Shown: piece after piece, positions 13,138 through 25,109 of the stretch
Layout of the letters: the number at the start of each line of letters is the position of its first letter
How positions within the stretch are numbered: position 1 is the stretch's first letter
Source: Balanoglossus misakiensis
Taxonomy: Eukaryota; Hemichordata
Assembly: GCA_040954595.2 (NCBI GenBank)
Contig: CM082577.2
Span: forward strand, 11,718,001 to 11,782,000
Reading direction: 5' to 3'
DNA length: 64,000 bases
Translations under genes and position numbers: made by a program
Notes under the pieces: generated by a model
What the model was told of the DNA's origin: nothing
What the model saw: the letters and a program-made list of their open reading frames with translations, nothing else
Database searches by the model: none

Positions 13138-15152
13138 TATGTGTCTTTTTGCTGCTTTCAAATATCAACGGTCGTTTTCTGACTGTACGGTAATCTGTTG
13201 AAATAACTCTCCAGAGATTTAAAACCATATGCTCTAATCATTTCAATTTCTGTAATCTGAATGGTTAATGGCTGCATTTTCAAGTTCTGTTTTGTAATAT
13301 GATCCTTTAAAACATTTTGGCAAAAGAGGAAACATTTCTATGTTTCGTCCACAAAGCGTATATACCAGTAGAAAATAACAAACACATGTATGTATGGTAC
13401 ATTTAATTTTACTCACATACATGTATGCAAGCATAACTATAATACAATTACATGTAGGACAATACATGTACATGTAATGCTCACATATGTAAAAACAGAT
13501 GATAGATTGAAAAAAAATTATGACTGCATATCCTGTGAATAACAGCACTGAGGAAATGTTTGCATTGCTTGTGAGAGTGATGTCATTGGTTTGATATCAC
13601 ATGTATCATGTACTGTCCTGTGCTTTTGGCTGAAAGTATGTGAAGGGCTGGTATGACTATGATGTCCGTCTGTGACACAATGATCACAGTCAGTGCATGG
13701 ATGAAGGACTGAACCGAGAGAACTGACGTAAACTGAGTGGGAAACACAAAGGACCTGTTCGTACATGCATCTTATGATGCCAAAGCCGGCATTCTCAGGC
13801 GACATGTATTTTTAAACGGGCCATACCATTCAACAAAAGAGGCACCACAAAGGAGGGTAATTGATCCCTTTATCCGAGGATGTGTTCTGAGCCTCTTTTA
13901 CTTGAAGGCATCTCGGTGCATATCAACCACTTTGTCGTGAATACAGATGAGGTCAGACTGGCCATTGGTACATTCAGGATTGGAAGTGCATGTTTATTGA
14001 TATAAATGCTGGATTTGAGATACAGCATGCTGGTGGTAGCCATCAGGTTTTCAACAGAGAACGACATAATCATTCATGCGTGTGTCTTTCCACTCCAAGT
14101 ATCTGTACTGTGCGTTCACATGTATAACAGATGTTTTGTTTTGTCTCTTTGCTGATGTACAAATCGAACCACCATGACATTAATGTCAAGTGTTAAATAT
14201 GATGATGCCTTGTGAAGGTTCTGATAGGAAGACTGCCCTCTACAGTTCAAAATAAACATTCATATTTTACGATGTACATGTAAATGGTTTAACAACTAAG
14301 GGAGTGGGTGCTATGTCATAATAATTGGCACACTGATTTAACTTGGTCAGCGAATTTCTCATTCAAAACATTATGAATAGAAGTGAAACTATTTTATGGT
14401 ATTGTGAACAACATTTCTGAATCATGAACAGTTTTAAAACCATGTGACTTGTACGTGTAGGCAAGAGCATACATTGTATAATCTTATAACAGTGTGCGCA
14501 TGTTATTGTTTAGCTGGAAAATTGACAATTGTGAAATATTAGCTGAAGGAACCAAATTCTTCTTGTTTTAACGTGATGAAGTAACTGGTGATGGTGATCA
14601 CAAACAAAGGCAGAATTGTAATCACAGTGGCAGAAATCACTGTACATGTATACTACTTTTATGACCCTTTATTGTTCTTCCAAATCTGACCTAAGACTCT
14701 TAACAGCTGTGGAATGAAGTCTGTGGATTTGTTTTCCCAAACCGATCCATTCCTAAGTTGGCAATCCACACAGGTCACTGAGTAGAAGCGGTTGTTTGTC
14801 CTTTGGGGTGAAAGGTCGTGTGAGGTGGCCTTGTTGGGAGGCAGGAGTGGTGGAGTGCTGAGGGGCGACAGTGCTTATGACTTTGTGGAGTCACTGAGGT
14901 TTGGAGACACCTGCAACTGAGAAGGAAATACAAAAACCATTGTGATAATGATTAGATTATGAAAACTTTTTTGAGCAATTAGTTCAGAAATGTGAAGATT
15001 AGATTGCGTACATGTATACATGTGTTACAAAGGCAATTACATATATAGATTTGATAAGATTGAAAAAATTACAAGGCTGTACATAGTATGTAGTTGTAAG
15101 AAAGTATATCTGTAAACTTAGTAAAATGTGTGTATAATTAGCAGGTGCTTTG

Positions 15153-15242
15153 AACCCTTTCACTGCCATGGTCCAGTCCAAGCCCATTGTTTTCTATGGT
15201 AAGCTTGGATCTCTAAAGAGGGAACTGGGGTGTGAAAGGGTT
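15153..15242. mobile_element. 90-bp mini-element with AACCCTTTCAC ends
   Basis: AACCCTTTCAC (left) and GTGAAAGGGTT (right) are perfect inverted ends. Two diverged relatives at 9570-9655 and 36988-37081 share the interior CATTGTTTTCTATGGTAA and GAACTGGGG motifs. TTGA/TTAA at the borders again suggests TTAA targeting. Confidence 0.68.
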
Positions 15243-16290
15243 AAGATTGAATTAATCTGATTATGAGTAGCGAGAGAGATTAATGATTTATGTGGTCAGC
15301 TGTTTAAAAAAAAAAAAAAAACTCATGATGTTTGGATTGAAGAGTGTACCATTCAATGACAGCATAATTTTGGGATATGCAGATGAGAGAGGTAGCCATG
15401 ATTAGCCATGTGACTCAGCTGTTGTCGATCAGAAGTTCTGTTGGGAGTAACACAAATAATGATGACATTTTGAATTGAACCTCAGTCGTTGGGGTGTAAA
15501 CTGTAAGGGCCGGACTGTCCCAACTGCCCATCCGTTGGCCTGCCAATAACTTAGCCATGCAGTGCACATCACCCTGATGGATTACCAATTACAAGCATGA
15601 AAAGCGCTGAAGCCTGCAGGATTTCCCATTACATCAACATCACAATTGCCACAAAAAATAATTATCCCATTTCACCCCTAGCTGTGTCCATTGAGTCAAA
15701 AGAAAGGACTTTTTCCAGTTGATGAAGTCCGAAATATATATGTGCAAGTTTCTTTCATTGTGTTTGTTCCCGATGATCATTCTTGGTTTTAATGTTCCTC
15801 CCAGACTAAACGGTTTACAAGAATGAGTGCATAAAAATTCCGTGCATCAAAAGGAGGTCACATTGCTGGGTTTATTTCTTTAACATTTTTAAGGGTCAGG
15901 GAATGGATAAGGTTATGCTTTGTGACCCGAGTAAAATTTCTGCTATGTGGCTGCCCTCTAACGACAATACATTATTTCCTTTTGTTTTATCACCGAATAT
16001 GCCAGAATGGTGTTGAAGGTAATCACAAAACATTGTAAAACTAGTGATACATAATAAATAAAGAAGTTACATAATATTGGCATAAGACAAAGAAACTGAT
16101 CAAAGTTTTTTTTTCTTTTTCTTTTTTTCATAATGCAGGTTCAAAGGAGGGAAGAAAACGACACATGTCTTAAAAGCAATGAGGTAATGTTCTATTCCAT
16201 CAAAATTCTGTACTCCATTTATGTGTCAGTAGAAATCCATACATGTACATACCCACCCACACACACATACACTGTAACACATGCAAGCTA

Positions 16291-16438
16291 GACTCTCTCA
16301 CAGCCCACGGTTCAATACAAGGCTCTTCACTGACACGCCCTCAACCGTTCAGCAAAGGAGAAGCCCCATATGGTGTTGTGAAGCGCAATCAGACCATAAG
16401 CCTGCAGCATGGACGGCGAGAGGGGCTGTGAGAGAGTC
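16291..16438. mobile_element. Possible 148-bp MITE with 16-bp TIRs
   Basis: GACTCTCTCACAGCCC (16291-16306) is matched exactly in inverted orientation at 16423-16438. The interior has no long open frame of its own, though a minus-strand frame crosses it. No clear target duplication is visible. It is candidate-level only. Confidence 0.42.
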
Positions 16439-16767
16439 AACAAGCAAGCATGCTTTGATACTTCGATAGTGATACACTTGTACATGTACTGCCATATACA
16501 TTGGTAGCAATAAGGTCTTTCCTGTCATTCTTACATACATACATACATGTACCTTCACACATATTGCCACCACTATTGTCAATCTATAAAATGTGCTTTG
16601 CAGCCAATTTGAAAATTGACAAGTCACAGCCTGAGCCGAGTTTGTTGATTTGTGACAAGTCATAGTAAATATTGGTATTTGAACAACACATAAAGGTTCC
16701 TGCTGTATGAAATGAAGATGGTTCATGAAATAGCCATGCCAAATATAGGTCTGATCCTCTATAGTAA

Positions 16768-16850
16768 ATGCTGGCATCAAGCATTTACTATTGAGTCTTT
16801 TGTAATTAAATTTAAAAGCAACCTGATTTCCCCCATGAGTTGCGTTATTG
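16768..16850. repeat. Duplicated ~80-bp sequence, copy 1
   Basis: Shares AAATTTAAAAGCAACCTG (16808-16825), TCATGAGTTG-type and TATTGNGG segments, and an upstream CTGGCATCAAGCA, with 24514-24590 in the same order and orientation. It is an old dispersed repeat or a duplicated regulatory element; a CTCF-like motif follows about 50 bp downstream. Confidence 0.6.
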
Positions 16851-16898
16851 GGGTTGGAAAATTTCCCTGGTGATGGAACTTCCAGTAGCAGCTGGGAG

Positions 16899-16918
16899 GA
16901 CGCCCTCTGGTGGCGGAG
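16899..16918 (-). promoter_or_regulatory. CTCF-like binding site
   Basis: Read on the minus strand the site contains CCACCAGAGGGCG, almost the full bilaterian CTCF core consensus. It lies 50-60 bp after one copy of a duplicated ~80-bp sequence. Zinc-finger specificity of CTCF is conserved across Bilateria, so this is a credible insulator or loop-anchor candidate. A single motif match is not proof of binding. Confidence 0.4.
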
Positions 16919-19585
16919 TCTGTCTAGCAGTTTGTTTATCATGAAGTGTTGTGTTCTACAGTTATTACAGCCAATGACGCAGTGAAAGTGACATGTTATG
17001 ATTAATGTAACCTATGTTATTGTCTACACTTCCTGGATTGGGAGCATCATTGTCGTTTTTAGAATATGACTAAGTGCGTCATTTACACATGATATAAATT
17101 TCTAATATATTTATCAAGTTAGGTTTCAAAAAGTTCAAAGATTCCCCTGTATGTCTTTTGGTGAAGAAAACAATGGAAGAGGTTTCTCTGTGGAAATCTA
17201 ACAACTGGAAAGGATTTATACAAATGTGTGCTTATGAAAATTCTATAATTGGAGAAAAACTGACAGCTTGAGGAAGTGATTTTATTGTGGGTATGTTTTC
17301 ATTAAGAACAGATGTCAATTTCTTGGAGAAACCCCCTTGAACTTTGATCCCAATAAATTCTACCAAGCACCACAAGATGTCCATGACCAGTCAGAGATGA
17401 CAAGGTTGGATATGTTGTAGTGTGTCTGGTATGTTGTGTGTTGTTTAGAGGCTTTATAGATGATAAAATATTCAACACCAATCAGTGAAAGGATTGTGCA
17501 GCTAGTATTTTTTCAAAGCTGTACTACTTTGCGAATCTCCTGTACCTTGTTTGTAGAGTTTTAAACTCAATGTTGATGTCTATATTACATGTATCATTAC
17601 ATTTTTGTAATAATCAAATTAGTCACTTGCGACTTTCAAAAATTAAATTCTTTACTATTAAATTAGCAAACACTTCCCTGAATATGAAAGGTACTTTGTT
17701 GAGTTTGGATTTCAAATGTTCTATATTGTATGCGGGGCACACAGCTGTCACAAATTATTGATACAATACCGAGATAAGTTGATATCGTTGATTATGACAG
17801 TCCATAATGCATCACCCCTTCTAAGTTGTCTTGTCACAGGGGTCCATCAGCAGGCCATGTTGTACAATCAGATTATCCAGTCCTTGAGAACTGCAACCCT
17901 TGAATGCTGATTTTTGGAGTGGGTGGCCGCATTTTATTGGATTTCTGTGTTTTTGATAGATCCTGTTGTGAAGGCACTATATGCCATTGGCATGCTAGTG
18001 AGAAATTTTACCTGTGTGAGACGCATTGCAATACAATTCTTATTTCGGGTTAATACCATTCCAGCCTCTTTCAAATTGAAGAGACTTGTGATTATGTCAT
18101 GCTGCGCACATCGCAGTGCATGCAAACTGCATTATTTCGAATAAAATTGACGAGAATTTCTTCAAATGCTAAATCTCTCGTGTTCTCTGCAGCTGTTTAC
18201 GTGATAGATGTTTTGGCTATCTGTGGGCATGTTAGAATGACTTGTATGCTGAGAAAAGTGAGTGATATATGTCGTATCGACCCCTCCCGCCAGTTAGCCG
18301 TGTTGAGCTATTTGTGACATTTCCCACAATGCAACGCCCGTGGCACCGTGCCAACCGACCGGCATGACATCATCGATTGATGTCGGGGGGATATGGCAGA
18401 TTGCTAGCGCATCAGTCCGCGGGATTGACAGCGCGAGCCGAAAGAAGTGAGCTGGACAGTGGTGCGTGTCCTCGTTGTCCCAAAACGAGGGGACAGTGCC
18501 TTTCTCCAGAGACGGTGTTTGTTAATTGTTTGAAATTGCCTCGCCCCTTCATCTAATAACCGGGGACCCCGTTTTTCTAATGAAAATCCAGGTGATGTGC
18601 GTCTGGGGAAATTAGACCCATCACCATTAATGAAACCGCCATTTAGGAGAAGGAACACCTGTGTTTTATTTTGAGTGTGTCGTCACTTTTCCGAAGAATT
18701 TTTTTTTATCTGAAAAAAATAAGATTCCAGATTCTCTGTAGTGGAAAGCACGAACACTTTATTAAATACATTCACAATTCATGAAAAGTTGAAAGAAACC
18801 TAGTTCTTTCTTTGCCAAAAGAGACTCCTCAGTCTACTGTTGTGTACACCCTGAGGCACCACATATCAAACATATATACATGTAGGCTCTCTTTCCCCTA
18901 GCTGAACCGATCGGATCACGGAGCCCATCCACAGAGAAATCTTTACATTTGTACAATATTTCACACGAAAGATGAAGTGTTATGTAGGGACCCCTCTCCT
19001 TTCTGCGGTGTGGTGCATTATGGGAGCTGTGGGACACCATCAATAATTAAGCTTTCATTAAGGCCTAACGAAGTCTTGTTGCTTAGCTGATGAATTTTTC
19101 AAAGTTATGTAAGATGATCATCGATGTCTCGTGACTCGTATATCTCGTGCAATCATTCTTCATTTAGAGTGAACATCTATTATCCAGGTTCTGTCGTTTT
19201 AATGTTCGTCGAGATCTTCGTAATTCCAAAATAATCATAGAAATATTACCTTATGTCTACATGTACGTTTAAAAATTTAAAGTAGCAGTTTCACTTTGTG
19301 CAGTTTGCTAAACTCATTCCGTAGCGACAGGGTCTAATTATTGCTAGTTTACGGAAAAAATTGCATTAGACGTTGTAAAGGTCAACAAAACGGAAAGAAT
19401 CCTAACTATGGAGCTTTAAAAAGTTGTGTTGGCTCATTGCCGTGTCTCTCTGCTTGTCTGCTATTGAGAATGAGAGTAATTTGCAGTGTTGCTTGTAACT
19501 CAGTGGTTCAGATTAGCCTAGATTCTCTCAATCCTTTCAGATGCTTGACGCACACAGATACTATTTGCCTGGCTGAGCTGTTTAA

Positions 19586-19939
19586 AGGGACAAAGTCTCT
19601 CTCTCGTTGCCCTTTTTCTATTGATTATGTTTGATACAAGACACCGTTTATGTTGATGTACATGTGGATATATAGTGATTCAACGTTCGACCACACACAC
19701 CTTCCATCCCGCTTGTAGACACGAGAGTGAAAAAACTCACCGAAATGAATAATTGGTCTTTACCATTTATTCATTTTGGGTGAGTTTTTACTCTCATATC
19801 CTACAAACGGGATGAAAGTTGTGTGTGATCAAACGGTCATTCATTATATATCTACTTGTAGAATATTATAAAATAAATGGTGTCTTGTATCAAACATAAT
19901 TAATGGAAAAAAGGGCGGCGACAGAGAGACTTTGTCCCT
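19586..19939. mobile_element. 354-bp foldback element flanked by TTAA
   Basis: Long imperfect inverted arms of about 170 bp each pair along almost the whole element: AGGGACAAAGTCTCTCT / its complement at the ends, TATGTTTGATACAAGACACC further in, and GTGAGTTTTTACTCTCAT around the centre. TTAA lies on both sides (19582-19585, 19940-19943), as for piggyBac-type insertion. It has no coding capacity. The RNA would form a very long hairpin. Confidence 0.75.
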
Positions 19940-20846
19940 TTAACTAGCTGGCCTATTTTAGGCGCTCAACCCGGCCTAGTATTTCACACTTCTATCGCTA
20001 TGCAACTTCACTTTCCCAAATACGATCCTCACCTTTCCCAGTGTATTATCATTCCGAGCATTTCAGGAAGCCTATTGGGGTTGGCAAAGGTGAGGCATGC
20101 AAGCCACAAGAATAACTTGTGCTTCCAGAAATATGTCAAAGACGTCAGCGTTGAGCCTAAAAGTATGGCGCAAATGACGCGGCCAGATGGTGTTTGTGAA
20201 TATTTGGAGAGTAGTATTTTGATATTTTAGTCAGATGCTTGTGCTATGTGTGTGTCGTCAGCTATTAACAGATGGATTGCAACTACATTGTAGTTAACCT
20301 TAAATAGTATGCTACGTTCTCTGAAAAGCAATCGTTTCTGCCGCAATACATATTTTACAGTTCTGTTTATAATCTAGCCAGTGTTTTTGTTGCAGACTTT
20401 TGTACAAAAATCTGATAAAGCTAGCATGATATCAGATGATGAACTGTGACACTTTTGCGACTGACTATGTGTAACCATGGTAATTGGTATGAGTGTGGTT
20501 CTGTGATAATACAAAATGTAATCACCCATCATCCCCATGGCCCTGTCATTCCACTAAGCGCGTGCACACACACACACAGATCATAGTTGCTTGGGGGTTG
20601 TTACACTGCGATTGCTTCTATGACTTACAAAAGGCACATGCAAGTTCTGAAGATGTTTTTTACTCACACAGAGGCAAAATTTAATCAAGAAATTGGCACC
20701 GATACCACCCATTCCATATCAAAATTCATCCGCTATCCTGTTTGCCCATTAATATCAATCGTCCGTGTGTTTTGGGGGCGATTTTTGGAGGGAACTACGC
20801 TTTCTACACTCAATCCACTTTTGAGCTACCTACCCAGATGAGCAGA

Positions 20847-20916
20847 GTTGTGATTGGCTAGTAGCCCCTACCTAATATGCATTTTCTCACTAGGCAACCA
20901 ATCACAGCGTCGCAAC
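20847..20916. repeat. Short foldback with CCAAT arms
   Basis: GTTGTGATTGGCTAGT on the left pairs imperfectly with ACTAGGCAACCAATCACAGC and CGCAAC on the right. It could be a decayed MITE; the right arm also looks like half an RFX X-box. Confidence 0.4.
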
Positions 20917-21626
20917 TTTCCAGCCAACCGAGGTACCTCGAAAGTATATTTTGTTCCAAGACTTTTTCACAGCCATACATAAGATATAGTCCCAGATAGG
21001 AGCAATCACAACTTGTAAAAACCCGCAAGCTACTATGACCCTAGTCTACATTCTTTCTTTCTTCATCACTATAGCAAGGCTTTCAAGTAGATGTTTGGGT
21101 CTTAATCTCTACATAACTGATTGTAAACTCTAATGACCAATTTCAACAAACAAAGTGCAGAGATTGTCTTAAAAGCAAACATATTGGCACACAAGGAGCT
21201 CCACCTATAAACAGTCCAACACAAATGCCATCCTCAGTTACTTCTTCAGTCTAAATTTCTTGTCATGATTTTACTGTGTTCGTTATAAAGCATAGGTGAT
21301 CTCCAACCAAATTTTTCAAAGGTTGTATTATCTGCATTCTGGCCTGCAGTATGTATCTCACAAATATGGGGGGGGGGGGCTGTTTTGCTCTATAAAAAAT
21401 GACCAGTTTAGTGAGTAATTATTACTGAAAAGTGAAATTCGATAAGGAAAAAAGTCGTGAATGATGAGTTGATGGGGTAATTTTAATGATTGATTGCATC
21501 TGTCCAGCTGAACTCTTTATCGTCGTTTGTATTTAGTAGATGGATAGTCACTGTTTTTAGATTGATGGCTTTGAATGCACACATGCATCCAGGTGTTTTG
21601 GGACAGAGTCACCCATCTTGACAGCT

Positions 21627-21705
21627 TAGTCTAGAATCTAGACTTCTTGTATGTGTTTTTTCGCTATGCTCTGTGAAAAAACACACAAGTCTGGATTCTA
21701 GACTA
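21627..21705. mobile_element. TA-flanked foldback MITE, family 1, copy D
   Basis: A 79-bp palindrome with arms TAGTCTAGAATCTAGACT and AGTCTGGATTCTAGACTA, the same inner GTGTTTTTTCGCTATG segment, and TA at both ends. An intact-looking non-autonomous copy. Confidence 0.73.
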
Positions 21706-22270
21706 ATGACAGCTACAGTGTAAAGCCTAGTACCATTCTGCATAGTCTGTCTTCACTTACATTGAGGTTATGAGGGATTTAGTGTGGCTATGTATCCATG
21801 GAATGCGCATAGCACAGATGTCAGCGACTGGGGGGACAGTTTTGAGAGCTGTCAGAAATACGGCACAGGTGATGAAATGAAACGCTTCGTGAGTTATTCT
21901 ACGTCGTAAAAATGACTGCCTGATGAATACATCCAATTTTAATGCCGTCATCTGTATCAAGTTGCCTAAAGTGCATATGCATTTTTTGAAAAGTACAATC
22001 TTGGATGGAATGCCTGCAATATAGCTCGGCATTCCAAGTTGTTTTTTTGACATCCTCTTATATTTCAGTATGATGGGCCACATTTAGCCAGCGCGGTCTG
22101 TCTCCAACTGATTCACGTCCGCTGTGGAGGTCAATAGCACATTAGCAGCCAGGGTGACTGTTATTTCCAGGGTTATAGTTGGGTCAAATGCATGCCATGC
22201 TAAATGTATAGATAGTATCTAGTTGTACAGATATGTATGTGTTGGCCGCATTTGCTAACATGAAAAACAC

Positions 22271-22351
22271 GTACGGCTAGATACTGTTACTAGACTTTGC
22301 AGACTGAATGACAAACATGTACGTGTAGATACAAATACTAGACTTTGCAGA
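22271..22351. repeat. Two-copy tandem repeat, 48-bp period
   Basis: GTACGGCTAGATACTGTTAC-type sequence followed by TAGACTTTGCAGA is repeated at 22319 with a few changes (GTACGTGTAGATACAAATAC). Local duplication. Confidence 0.6.
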
Positions 22352-23127
22352 AAGATGCTGTCTCTCAAAGTAGTGATGTTCTTCACATTATGTGTGATCT
22401 TACAATCTGTACAATCTGTCAGGGAAATGGCCATGGCTAAAGAGTCTTCTCAGGGGGTTTAGGTTTGATCTCTGTCTACACACTTGCACGTTTGAAGACA
22501 GCTGTGCTTGACTCAGAGTCAGTGTTACATGTATTCATGGCTCCACCTGGGACCAGGGTGGCATGAATGCATTCGCGCGCTCAAATTTTAGGCTGTACGT
22601 ACCTAATCTTAGGCCGAGCCAAAGTAGCCCGACTGTAGTCTGTCTTACATAGAGCATGCCCACATTGGTGCCAACTTACATAAAAATGTAAAACCTAAAC
22701 AGGGCTGATATAAACTTTATAATGTGAACCCACTAAAATATCTTCCAAGTTCCAGGAAATGTAAATTTTCTTTCAATTCATTCCTTTCTGCTCACTCTTT
22801 TAATTTATTACTGGTAGATGATATGAAACATTTCGGTGCCTGCAGGGGGCTGCAAGGAGTAGCAGGGTGCAACACACAATAGAATGTGAGTCATCACTTG
22901 TGTTATCAAATTATACAGACCCCACCCACGTGCCACCCTATCTTATTGCTGTGATGTCTTTGAAAGTTGTAGAGTTGTAACTTTTGGCAATTTCTTCAGT
23001 ATTTCTATATCAAGATTTCTTGTTCGGCTCACAGAGGAGGGCTTAGATTTGTAACGTTAATCTTCTAATCGTAGCAAATGTGCATCCCAGTGATATACAT
23101 GTACGTTTATTGTTTAAAATTTGTATT

Positions 23128-23215
23128 CAAATCCAGGATTTGAATGTGTTCGTCAACAATAACAATGATTACACATGTGGTTTTTGTCAACAATAACAAT
23201 GACTTGTTGACAAAC
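23128..23215. repeat. Dispersed repeat with GTCAACAATAACAATG, copy 1 (doubled core)
   Basis: The 16-mer GTCAACAATAACAATG occurs at 23152 and again at 23186, preceded by a TTCAAATCC...GGATTTGAA inverted segment and ended by TTGTTGACAA. A related unit lies at 29142-29215. The core contains overlapping SOX-type motifs (AACAAT, ACAATG). Confidence 0.6.
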
Positions 23216-24442
23216 AGTAAATTGGGCATGTTTGGATGATGTAGCGAGGAGAACAAGAAAATGTAGTTGATAGTGATATATAAAGAAAAGCCAGAAGATA
23301 CACATATCGTGGGCAGGCCCTTTAACAGAGCCAGAAAATAAGGATGATCAAGTACATGTACGGGTTATAGCCATATTTTAGAAAATTAAATAGAGACATG
23401 ATCGCTGTAAAGTTTTTTCAAAGCGCCTTAGGGAGACTGCTCAGAGTAGTCAGGCAGCTCATTGGGTAATTTAGCGTTTCCTGTGAACAGTTTGTTTATT
23501 TGTTCCGTGGTTTATTTTGTTAATTCTACAGTTAATGGTTTTAGCTTTGACCAGAATCAACAATACTGTCTTGAAATCTTTATCGTGATTGGCCAGTCTG
23601 TACTTTCCCACCTGAACGAAAAAAAATATGCTCTGTTGTTGTGCGCTAGCTGCCTGCATACTTTGAACTGTGTCACAGACCCATTTGTCGCTTTCCTCCC
23701 CGCAGAACAGCATCATGTACCGATGTTGTAATTGTGTCACAGAGCAAGTGGAGTGAAAATAAAAAGTGGATGGAATGCGGCTCGACCCTTTGACCTCTGC
23801 GTATTAGTTATGTTGATTTGGTGTCTGGAATTTGATCATTACCCGTTAGAATTAATAGAGTGAATTTAATGAAAATAGCATGTGGGGGCTGGGGGCACAG
23901 GAGGACTGTTAAACTCAGAGCAGGGTGGCCGTTAGGGCAGTCTCCAATGATACAAATAAGAGAGCAACAGCCAGCCATATGGGCAACTGTTAATTTATAT
24001 GATGTTCGGTTTTATTTGTAGTGATAAAAGACGGAACAAGGCCGACATCATATTCATAAACTGTGCACATAGCGGCAGCCGCAGGCCAGGGTGTTATGAC
24101 TGGTATGGGGATAGGGCCAGGGTTGCCGGATGGACTTTTGACCCCCCCCCCCCCCTATGGATACACCGCCCCCTCCCTACCATATACGTCACATTCAAAT
24201 ATAACTTATAAGTTGCCAATATGCCACCCTGTTGGCAAGTCTGCACTTTATGTTTTATATCTGACCCCCACCCTAAAAATAAGTATTTACATTTATACCC
24301 ACATTTTGTGTACCTATAATTCCAAATTATGTATGCTCAGTGGTATTTAAGGCACTGGTGGATTTGTTTTTAACATGAGTCAGTAAATAGTTGAAATTAG
24401 GATGAATACGTGAAGTGTTTGTGCGATCCTCACTAGTAAATG

Positions 24443-24492
24443 TAGTCTAGAATCCACTTTTTTTCTCTCGCAAGTCTGGTTTCTGGAGAGTA
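24443..24492. mobile_element. Degenerate short family 1 foldback copy
   Basis: TAGTCTAGAATCCACTTTTT on the left and AAGTCTGGTTTCTGGAGAGTA on the right keep the arm motifs of family 1, but the loop is reduced to a few bases and the right arm has several mismatches. Confidence 0.45.
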
Positions 24493-24513
24493 GTACATTT
24501 GTAAATTATGCTG

Positions 24514-24590
24514 CAGCTGGCAACAAGCAATGGAATTTTGTGATGAAATTTAAAAGCAACCTGCCGTTCCCTCATGAGTTGTGGTATTGC
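24514..24590. repeat. Duplicated ~80-bp sequence, copy 2
   Basis: Collinear with 16768-16850: CTGGCAACAAGCA, AAATTTAAAAGCAACCTG (24546-24563), CCTCATGAGTTGTGGTATTG. It lies just after a degenerate foldback element. Confidence 0.6.
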
Positions 24591-25065
24591 GGTCGCTGGG
24601 GCAACGTAAAATACGAACTACATTCGTAGTAAAAATGTCAAGTTATATCTAAATGTGGAAATGTTTATGATGAATACAGTGAACATAGTCCCTTGTCATT
24701 TATCCTTCACCCAGCATTTTTTCACTGACCCATCAAAATTACAAACTACTTATTCACCATCATGAAAAATGAGACATTTTACATTCTGATAGTTAGATAT
24801 CCGTGTGTACGTGTGCCAGAAGTCGGTTTGCTATTTCTGACAGTGTTTTCCTTGAACTGGTTGGGTTAAAGGACAAAATTACACTTCTTATCAAATGTTG
24901 GATACACACCGTACTTGAATTCCGATACCATTGGTCAGTAAGCTGTACTTTGTGGAATTAAAACACAGAGATTTAAAGGCTTAAACTTGAGTTAGGGGAT
25001 GACCTCAGCTAAATTCAAATCATTTGATATGAAATGATAAGATTAGTGTACCCTTAATCTCAGCT

Positions 25066-25109
25066 GCTCATTTGCATATCCCGTTCAGCTCATTTGCATA
25101 TCCCATTCA
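25066..25109. promoter_or_regulatory. Tandem pair of POU octamer motifs
   Basis: A 22-bp unit is repeated head to tail with one mismatch (25066-25087 and 25088-25109). Each unit contains a perfect octamer ATTTGCAT (25070-25077 and 25092-25099), the classic POU/Oct recognition sequence, spaced two helical turns apart. The duplication may be accidental, but the product is a textbook paired site. Confidence 0.4.

Noticed and set aside
16349-16942. 197-codon open frame on the minus strand
   Set aside because: It crosses a candidate MITE, ACAT-type simple sequence and a CTCF-like site, and shows no domain or splice structure; probably fortuitous.
18237-18257. Short ATG frame MTCMLRK ending at AAA|GTGAGT in phase 0
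   Set aside because: The GC-rich block lies after rather than before it, and several in-frame upstream ATGs exist; weaker than the other first-exon candidates.
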